This document shows, piece by piece, positions 30,027 through 40,839 of a stretch of DNA of 40,839 nucleotides. Where the stretch lies: positions 1 to 40,839 of the IMG/VR virus record IMGVR_UViG_3300017759_000019. The stretch is one strand, 5' to 3'. Made by a program: the position numbers and the translations under genes. The first letter of the stretch is position 1, and every line of letters begins with the position of its first letter. The stretch is from a virus. The notes under the pieces are model-generated. The model searched no databases and was not told where the DNA came from. It saw only the letters and a program-made list of their open reading frames with translations.

Positions 30027-30944
30027 ATGGCAGTTGAAGAATATTCAAACAATGAAATAGATGTCAAGGCTAGTCAGCCTGATTCTACAGAATATTCCAG
30101 TGTGAATGACAGCAAAGAAGAAATAAGAAAGGATGTCTTTGACAATCCTGTTGAAGCAAATGCAAGAGCTAAAGAAATAGGGTGTGTAGGATCTCACTCA
30201 CATGATGAAGATGGTAATACAGTTTATATGCCATGTAAGACTCATGAAGAATACACTGAGCTTACAGGAGAGGAAGTGAAGTCATTTATAGAAATCAAGT
30301 CAGAAATCAAAGCCTATCAAGATGAAGAAGAAGATAAAGATTATGGTACTTTTCAAGGATATGGATCTGTCTTTGGAAACAAAGATCTAGGAAATGATGT
30401 CATAGAAGCGGGAGCTTTTACTAAATCACTCAAACGAAGAAAACCCCAAAGTGTGAAGCTCTTATATCAGCATAAGTCTGATATGCCTATTGGTGTCTTT
30501 GATTCAATCAAAGAAGATGAGCACGGGTTAGTAGTCAAAGGTAGGTTAGCACTTAAAACACAAGCAGGTGCAGAAGCCTATGAATTATTAAAGATGGGAG
30601 CTCTTGATGGTCTATCAATAGGCTTTAGAGTAAACCCTGACCAAGTTTCATATGATAAGCGTGGCAATAAGCGACTTATTAAAGAAGTAGACTTAATGGA
30701 AGTCTCATTGGTAACTTTTCCAATGAATCCTAAGGCAACAGTAATGTCTGTCAAAGGAGATGAGATTTCTATAAGAGAGTGGGAAAAGGGGCTGCGTGAT
30801 GCTTTCCATCTATCCCGTTCTGAAGCGAAAGTGGCTGCAGCAGCAGTTACTAAGTCTTTTGAAGTTAATCAGCGAGAAGCTGAGAATCAAAATGCTGAAT
30901 TGGTAGATGCCATAAAGAACTTAACTTTAACCTTAAAATCTTAA
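30027..30944 (+). CDS. HK97-type prohead protease with N-terminal extension (305 aa)
   Basis: The protease domain at about 105-240 has Y-G-T-F-Q-G-Y-G-S-V-F-G-N-K-D, catalytic H149 in L-L-Y-Q-H, and S197 in D-G-L-S-I-G-F, matching family U35 prohead proteases. It cleaves scaffold parts of capsid proteins during maturation. The first 95 residues are extra and include N-P-V-E-A-N-A-R-A-K-E-I-G-C and S-H-D-E-D-G-N-T-V-Y-M-P-C, a small domain that recurs in marine phage proteins, with two Cys that could bind metal. The major capsid gene follows 12 bases later. Confidence 0.88.
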   Translation: MAVEEYSNNEIDVKASQPDSTEYSSVNDSKEEIRKDVFDNPVEANARAKEIGCVGSHSHDEDGNTVYMPCKTHEEYTELTGEEVKSFIEIKSEIKAYQDEEEDKDYGTFQGYGSVFGNKDLGNDVIEAGAFTKSLKRRKPQSVKLLYQHKSDMPIGVFDSIKEDEHGLVVKGRLALKTQAGAEAYELLKMGALDGLSIGFRVNPDQVSYDKRGNKRLIKEVDLMEVSLVTFPMNPKATVMSVKGDEISIREWEKGLRDAFHLSRSEAKVAAAAVTKSFEVNQREAENQNAELVDAIKNLTLTLKS

Positions 30945-30956
30945 TAGGAGATAATT

Positions 30957-32171
30957 ATGTCGGAAGATATAAAAACAGCTATTCAAGATCTTGGAGAGAC
31001 TTTTTCAGAATTTAAGAAAGTCAATGATGAGAGACTTGAGAAGCTAGATAAAGGTGAAAGCGTTGCGGAACTAGATCAGAAGATGGCTAACATTGAGAGC
31101 AAATTAAACACTCTTGAAGAAGTTAATCAGAAGCTAGTGGCTGCAGAGCAATCACAAAAGAACCTACAGGAAACAGTTGAAAAATTTGAAACAAGGCTAA
31201 CACGCCCTAATTCAGGTATGGATACTAAAGCTGTAGATGAGTATATGGGTGCATGGGATTCATATTGCAGAAAAGGTCTTGAAGGTCTTGATGCAATGGA
31301 GAAGAAAGCACTTACTGTAAGTAATGATTCTACTGGTGGTTACTTAGCACCTGCTGAATATGTGAGAGAGTTGATCAAAGATGTGACTGAAATCTCACCT
31401 ATCAGACAAATTGCTAGAGTAAGATCAACTGGTCAGAGATCCATTCAGATCCCTAAAAGGACTGGACAATTTGCTGCTCAATGGGTAAGCGAATCAGGAA
31501 CTAGATCAGAGACTACTGGTTGGCAAGTTGGCTTGGAAGAGCTACCTGCTCACGAGCATTACGCAATGGTGGATATATCAGAACAAGATTTAGAAGATTC
31601 AGTCTTTAATCTTGAAGCAGAAATGCAGTCAGAGTTTGCAGAGCAATTTGCAAAAGCTGAAGGTGCAGCTTTCTGTACTGGTAATGCTGTTGGTAAACCT
31701 GAAGGCTTCATGACTAATAGTTCAGTCTCAGAAGTTAATAGTGGTGCAAGTGCTGCTTTAACTGCTGATGGTTTAATTTCATTAGTACATGGCGTTAAGT
31801 CTGATTATGGTAAGAATGGTGTATTTGTTTTTAACAGATCTACTCTTTCTGCAATCAGAAAGCTAAAGGACACTGCAGGTCAGTATATCCTTCAAACAGG
31901 CATGAATTTAGAAGGTGGTGCAATAAACACTATTCTAGGTCATCCTTACATTGAAGCTACAGACATGGCAGACATTGGTGCAAATGCTTATCCTATCGCC
32001 TTTGGTGATTTCAGACGAGCATATATGATCGTAGATCGTGTATCACTAGCGGTTCTCAGAGATCCGTTCACACAAGCTACAACTGGTAATGTAAGATACA
32101 TTGCAAGGCGTAGAGTAGGTGGACAGGTTATACAAGCTGAAGCCATTGTTAAACAGAAAGTATCAGCATAA
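30957..32171 (+). CDS. HK97-fold major capsid protein (404 aa)
   Basis: Residues 1-100 form a charged coiled coil (scaffold-like delta domain, removed by the protease in HK97). The shell domain from about 115 has S-T-G-G-Y-L-A-P, I-R-Q-I-A-R-V-R-S-T, W-V-S-E-S-G-T-R, G-K-P-E-G-F and F-G-D-F-R-R-A-Y-M-I-V-D-R, all typical of HK97-like capsids. A good AGGAG lies before the ATG. Length fits an uncleaved precursor. Confidence 0.95.
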   Translation: MSEDIKTAIQDLGETFSEFKKVNDERLEKLDKGESVAELDQKMANIESKLNTLEEVNQKLVAAEQSQKNLQETVEKFETRLTRPNSGMDTKAVDEYMGAWDSYCRKGLEGLDAMEKKALTVSNDSTGGYLAPAEYVRELIKDVTEISPIRQIARVRSTGQRSIQIPKRTGQFAAQWVSESGTRSETTGWQVGLEELPAHEHYAMVDISEQDLEDSVFNLEAEMQSEFAEQFAKAEGAAFCTGNAVGKPEGFMTNSSVSEVNSGASAALTADGLISLVHGVKSDYGKNGVFVFNRSTLSAIRKLKDTAGQYILQTGMNLEGGAINTILGHPYIEATDMADIGANAYPIAFGDFRRAYMIVDRVSLAVLRDPFTQATTGNVRYIARRRVGGQVIQAEAIVKQKVSA

Positions 32172-32182
32172 GGAGATAACAT

Positions 32183-32605
32183 ATGAATGATTTAAGTAAT
32201 AATCTAAAAATCGTAGCAAGTGTTGTTCCTGCTGCTTTAGATGCGGATGCCAACGGAGTTGGAGTTGACACACAAGGGTATGAAAATGCTTTAGTAGTTG
32301 TTAATTGCGGTGTTGAAGGTATCACTCTAAGTAGCACTAACAAGATTGAATTTGAATTAGAAGTATCTGATGACAATTCTTCTTGGTCAGATGCGACTTC
32401 TGCAGATGTTAATGGCACTTTAGGTGCTAACGGCAACTTTCTCACATTGGATGACAATGCTGAGACACCTAGCGTAAGTGAGCTAGAATATCTAGGTAAT
32501 AGTAGATATATAAGAGTTGTTGCGAACTTCAGTGGAACGCATGGTACAGCTACACCTATGGCTGCAAGTGTAATTCTAGGTAAGCCTAGACACGCACCTG
32601 CATAA
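32183..32605 (+). CDS. Head decoration-like or capsid accessory protein (140 aa)
   Basis: Directly after the major capsid gene, with a strong AAGGAGATAACAT site. The protein is beta-rich, with D-T-Q-G-Y-E-N-A-L-V-V-V-N-C-G, a disordered N-terminus and Y-I-R-V-V-A-N-F-S-G near the end. Proteins of this size and place often decorate or stabilise the capsid. No direct motif proves it. A terminator follows, so capsid and this protein can be made at high level. Confidence 0.6.
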   Translation: MNDLSNNLKIVASVVPAALDADANGVGVDTQGYENALVVVNCGVEGITLSSTNKIEFELEVSDDNSSWSDATSADVNGTLGANGNFLTLDDNAETPSVSELEYLGNSRYIRVVANFSGTHGTATPMAASVILGKPRHAPA

Positions 32606-32622
32606 GGTTAGTTATTGATTTT

Positions 32623-32647
32623 GGGGGGTGAAATTCCCCCCTCTTTT
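32623..32647 (+). terminator. Rho-independent terminator after the capsid genes
   Basis: GGGGGG, seven-base loop, CCCCCC, then TCTTTT. It is a strong hairpin placed just before the next gene's ribosome site, so the downstream genes depend on readthrough or another promoter. Confidence 0.7.
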
Positions 32648-32661
32648 AACAGGAAATAATT

Positions 32662-33018
32662 ATGGCAAAGAAATTTAAAATCATGGTTCCAAAACCTGCG
32701 TCAGCAAACGAACATGGAACAGATGTAAAATTATATAAGGCTGACGAGATCATAGAATCTGAAGGTCAATGGCAAGATGATGTCATGCAAACTTTTGTAG
32801 AAAACGGATGGGCTATGGAAGTCAAGATGGATTCAGCAGAAGAAATAGTAGAAGTAGAAGCTGAAGTAGAGCCAGTAAGAGCAAGAAATGAAAAAGGTCA
32901 GTTGATCGGAGATGACGAATCAACACCTGATGTCAATGAAGCATGGGAAGGTGGAGAAGCACCTAAAGCTAAAGCCAAGAAAAAATCTACTAAGAAAACA
33001 ACAAAGAAAAGCAAGTAA
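32662..33018 (+). CDS. Small head or connector protein with Lys-rich tail (118 aa)
   Basis: ATG has AGGAAATAATT upstream. Residues 1-58 are a small beta-rich domain (F-K-I-M-V-P-K-P, then G-W-A-M-E-V-K). Residues 59-95 are acidic and contain A-R-N-E-K-G-Q-L-I-G-D-D; the end is repeated A-K-A-K-K-K-S-T-K-K-T-T-K-K, a basic tail that could touch DNA. Such a layout recurs in phage head genes between capsid and connector genes. Function unproven. Confidence 0.5.
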   Translation: MAKKFKIMVPKPASANEHGTDVKLYKADEIIESEGQWQDDVMQTFVENGWAMEVKMDSAEEIVEVEAEVEPVRARNEKGQLIGDDESTPDVNEAWEGGEAPKAKAKKKSTKKTTKKSK

Positions 33019-33029
33019 CATTAGTTCTT

Positions 33030-33038
33030 TGTTATACT
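33030..33038 (+). promoter_or_regulatory. Candidate extended -10 promoter upstream of the fibre genes
   Basis: TG-T-TATACT (33030-33038), 53 bases before the gene at 33092. It resembles the elements at 12399 and 13194. A short inverted repeat ATGGTA-GA-TACCAT (33058-33071) lies in the leader. Confidence 0.4.
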
Positions 33039-33091
33039 TTTAACAGCAGAAGCTGAAATGGTAGATACCATATTATATTTAGGAATTATTT

Positions 33092-33438
33092 ATGGCAGCA
33101 GGGTATCATCATTTTATCATTGAGCAAGGAGCTACATTCAAGCACACGCTAACTCTTAAGGATGCTAGTGATACAGTCATTAACCTTACAGGTTATTCCG
33201 CAGAAATGGATCTGCGTAAAAATCAAGATGATTCCTCAGAAGTAGTCACATTAACAGTTGCTAATAGTAGAATCACTATGGGTGGTTCTGCAGGTACTGT
33301 CATTCTACAAATATCAGCTACAGACACTACAAACTTAACAGTAGGTGATGGTGTTTATGATATTGAGTTGACAGATTCAAATGGCAAGGTAGATAGAATA
33401 TTAGAAGGCACCTACTCTATTAGAGGAAATGTAAGTAG

Positions 33439-33442
<4 letters not shown>
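33092..33442 (+). CDS. Small beta-rich protein before the collagen-like fibre (116 aa)
   Basis: The product starts [20 protein letters not shown] and contains [13 protein letters not shown] and [14 protein letters not shown], a pattern like the N-terminal domain of baseplate upper proteins. It overlaps the fibre ATG by four bases (ATGA). It probably anchors, or assembles with, the fibre encoded next. No function is shown. Confidence 0.6.
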
Positions 33443-39005
<5,563 letters not shown>

Positions 39006-39006
<1 letters not shown>

Positions 39007-39659
39007 TGGCTTACTCTTATATAACTCCTACTTCTGAACAAATGGAAACATGGATAGCTGACGGAACTATTCAAAGACTTTATGATGATTCTAAATCATA
39101 CATAGATGCAGGTTCACATCCTTTTGATGATAATATGACAGATGATCATAAAAGAGATTATTTCATTACAAGATTTCTAAGTGTTTACAGTGAAGATTCA
39201 TGGAGTCCTGATGAGCATACTCCTTTTAATCATGCAATGTTTGATGATGATAAGTTAATAGCTATTTATTGTGGTCATTATGATTCTTCAGATACTTCTG
39301 CAAATATATCTATAACTCTTTTTAGTCCTAATAAAAGTGGTTCTAAGTCATACCTATACTCATTAGACTATACCACGCAGAGAAGAAATGCTGAGAGAGC
39401 TTTAGGTGCGAACAAGGCTCATGTTTGGGTGCAGTGTGGTAATGGACCTGCTTTTAGAATGATGGCACAAAAGTCTTATGAAAATATTGGGGTACTCTAT
39501 GAAGATGTTGTACATGAAGATATAGAGCAACATTATTATTATGAAAGACCTGCATATACAAGTATTCCTACTCCTGATGGGATTAGTGAAGAAGTACCTG
39601 CTGAAGTAGTAATGGACTTTAAAATGACACTAACAAGGTTTACACTGGTATTCAAATGA
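39006..39659 (+). CDS. Unknown protein after the fibre (217 aa)
   Basis: The ATG overlaps the fibre stop by one base (TAATG). The middle (about 75-165) has D-D-D-K-L-I-A-I-Y-C-G-H-Y, then a helical R-R-N-A-E-R-A-L-G-A-N-K-A and V-W-V-Q-C-G-N-G-P-A-F-R-M-M, order and spacing that could be a divergent GNAT acetyltransferase, but the acetyl-CoA signature is not clear. It could instead be a fibre-assembly protein. Confidence 0.55.
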
Positions 39660-40405
39660 CAACATTAAAAAGGGGTCAAAGCCTACAAGCTGACGGAATA
39701 AGAGACATGATGCTGAATCATGATGGCAATGGTTCAACATCTAGTATGGCAATGAACAGCACTAAGATATGGGAACGACAACCCTATAGAGGTGGTAGCG
39801 TTCATTCCAGTTCAAAAGGCACTACCTCAACACACTCTTTTAATGATCATTATGGCGTTGTAAAAACTAAATCAGGAACAGGCAGTTTTTCCACTGGTAG
39901 CACAAAAGGAGCTCTTACTACTAACTTTGCAGGATGGGGAACATCAGGTGGTACTCAAGGAGCAACTAATGGCGGTTCATCATCACAAGTAGGAGAGCTG
40001 TTAGATGGAACAAGCACTCACACTACTTCAGCGATTCCATTTTCTGATTTAGCACCTAATGCTGATTCTAATAAATGGCTATCTTATGCAGGTTATATAA
40101 TCTCAGGTGGATTCCCTCAAGTTTTTGCAGCTAAGGTATGTTTTGAAGGTAGTGGTGCTCAAACAACTGATACTGATTGGACTAAGGTCCATTTCGCAGG
40201 AGATATAGAAACTGACCATAGTGGTAATAACACTTATATGCCAACTTACGGGTCTAGTGTCTTAATCTCTACATTAAATAGAACTGATGCTGTAGTTTCT
40301 ACAGCTAGTTCAAGAATTGTTTACACATGGGCTAACGCAATACCAATATTACCATATCAAAATTCTGTTACTGCTGACTTTGTTTATTGGATAAAGTTTG
40401 AATAG
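39656..40405 (+). CDS. Structural-type protein of unknown function (249 aa)
   Basis: Overlaps the previous stop by four bases (ATGA). The protein is rich in Gly, Ser and Thr, with S-K-G-T-T-S-T-H-S-F-N-D-H and G-S-F-S-T-G-S-T-K-G-A, and a beta-rich second half (V-F-A-A-K-V-C-F-E-G, F-V-Y-W-I-K-F-E). Composition resembles phage surface proteins. No motif identifies it; fibre tip or accessory protein is possible. Confidence 0.5.
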   Translation: MTTLKRGQSLQADGIRDMMLNHDGNGSTSSMAMNSTKIWERQPYRGGSVHSSSKGTTSTHSFNDHYGVVKTKSGTGSFSTGSTKGALTTNFAGWGTSGGTQGATNGGSSSQVGELLDGTSTHTTSAIPFSDLAPNADSNKWLSYAGYIISGGFPQVFAAKVCFEGSGAQTTDTDWTKVHFAGDIETDHSGNNTYMPTYGSSVLISTLNRTDAVVSTASSRIVYTWANAIPILPYQNSVTADFVYWIKFE

Positions 40406-40442
40406 AAACGCTACTTGCTAATTACATCTTATCATCCCATAA

Positions 40443-40451
40443 TGGTATAAA
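40443..40451 (+). promoter_or_regulatory. Candidate extended -10 promoter for the oxygenase gene
   Basis: TG-G-TATAAA (40443-40451), 21 bases before the ATG at 40472. No clear -35 is present. Confidence 0.35.
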
Positions 40452-40471
40452 TCTTATAAGGGATATATAGC

Positions 40472-40839
40472 ATGAATAGTATTTGGCAGATGTGGAAAGG
40501 TGAGCTCTCAGATACAGAGATAGCCGATATAATAAAAGAATGTGAATACTATGAAGTTCAAAAAGCTCAAGTAGCAAACGAAGATAGCAACATAAACCCT
40601 GATGTAAGAAGAAGCCAAGTCAGATGGATTGATTCTGCAGATCCTAATTCTAAATTTATTTATGATATTGTATGGAAGTATGCAAGAGCTGCTAACAAAA
40701 TAGCCTTTGGTTTTGATATTCACTCATTGACTGATATTCAATATACAATATATGACGGAGAGGAAGAGGGCTTTTATGATTGGCACTTTGACACTTTTTG
40801 GGGGAATCCAACATTCCATGACAGAAAGCTAAGTGTCAC
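40472..40839 (+). CDS. 2OG-Fe(II) oxygenase, prolyl 4-hydroxylase superfamily, 3' partial
   Basis: The frame runs off the right edge after 122 residues. The visible part has an N-terminal helical region, Y-T-I-Y-D-G-E-E-E-G-F-Y-D-W-H-F-D, where H105-x-D107 is the iron-binding pair, and H-D-R-K-L-S-V, the strand after it. The second His and the 2-oxoglutarate-binding Arg lie outside the window. Such enzymes hydroxylate Pro, Lys, Asp or nucleic acids. Being just downstream of the collagen-like fibre operon, it could modify that fibre, though related oxygenases are also common in marine phages without such fibres. Confidence 0.8.
   Translation, partial: MNSIWQMWKGELSDTEIADIIKECEYYEVQKAQVANEDSNINPDVRRSQVRWIDSADPNSKFIYDIVWKYARAANKIAFGFDIHSLTDIQYTIYDGEEEGFYDWHFDTFWGNPTFHDRKLSV

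Noticed and set aside
33058-33071. ATGGTA-GA-TACCAT inverted repeat as an operator
   Set aside because: Single copy, short, two-base loop; no link with other sites.
40508-40723. Minus-strand frame of 71 residues at the right end
   Set aside because: It is opposite the 2OG-Fe(II) oxygenase, whose H-x-D motif is on the plus strand.

Overview
The window is an AT-rich stretch of a tailed double-stranded DNA phage, most likely a siphovirus-type marine phage of a Gram-negative bacterium. Support comes from an HK97-type head module, a lambda gpJ-like tail-tip protein, a two-gene spanin (so the host has an outer membrane), and outer-membrane secretion genes. No integrase, tRNA, CRISPR array or host-like housekeeping gene is visible. 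Both ends cut through genes: gpJ-like at the left, a 2OG-Fe(II) oxygenase at the right.

Layout. (1) 1-6438, plus: the end of a gpJ-like protein with 110-residue repeats, then a stop-start-overlapping run of small tail or fibre genes, three sharing an MANR N-terminal module. (2) 6435-7585, plus: small membrane proteins, two of them tandem paralogues. (3) 7554-12373, plus: an overlapping five-gene block of CsgF-like protein, CsgG lipoprotein, curlin-repeat protein, FecR-domain protein and CHASE2-type class III nucleotidyl cyclase. (4) 12414-14851, plus: lysis and nuclease genes (i-spanin, o-spanin, small membrane protein, SNase-like nuclease, GH24 lysozyme) and small unknowns. (5) 14848-22896, minus: early genes, including an HTH replication protein, primase-helicase, PD-(D/E)XK exonuclease, Sak-like annealing protein, a protein with an SSB-type tail, RHH proteins and HNH nuclease. 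A lone plus-strand HTH regulator (19408-19623) sits inside this block. (6) 23018-33018, plus: packaging and head genes (TerS, TerL, portal with long C-terminal extension, MuF-metallopeptidase fusion, nucleotidyltransferase, prohead protease, major capsid protein, decoration-like protein). One minus-strand early-type gene (29426-29839) lies within it. (7) 33092-40839, plus: a giant collagen-like fibre with an S74 chaperone tail, two unknown genes and a 2OG-Fe(II) oxygenase.

The most striking system is block 3. It carries most of a type VIII (curli) secretion route: outer-membrane channel, channel partner and a candidate amyloid substrate. These are joined to a periplasmic FecR-domain protein and a membrane cyclase whose catalytic residues look intact, all placed between holin-like genes and the spanins. 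It could modify the lysing host's surface, form a lysis or secretion pore, or couple envelope state to cAMP signalling. The gene identities follow from motifs; the joint function is inference. A second theme is a collagen-like fibre rich in Gly-X-Lys and Gly-X-Thr triplets with a hydroxylase-family gene three genes downstream.

Regulation. Three minus-strand sigma70-like promoters (near 16.5, 22.95 and 29.9 kb) share a motif, approximately CAWANYGGRATACA, in the -35/-10 spacer. Related sites flank the HTH regulator gene. Six minus-strand genes share the start context ATAAAATGA. Several plus-strand promoters look like extended -10 elements. Terminators separate the convergent and major units.
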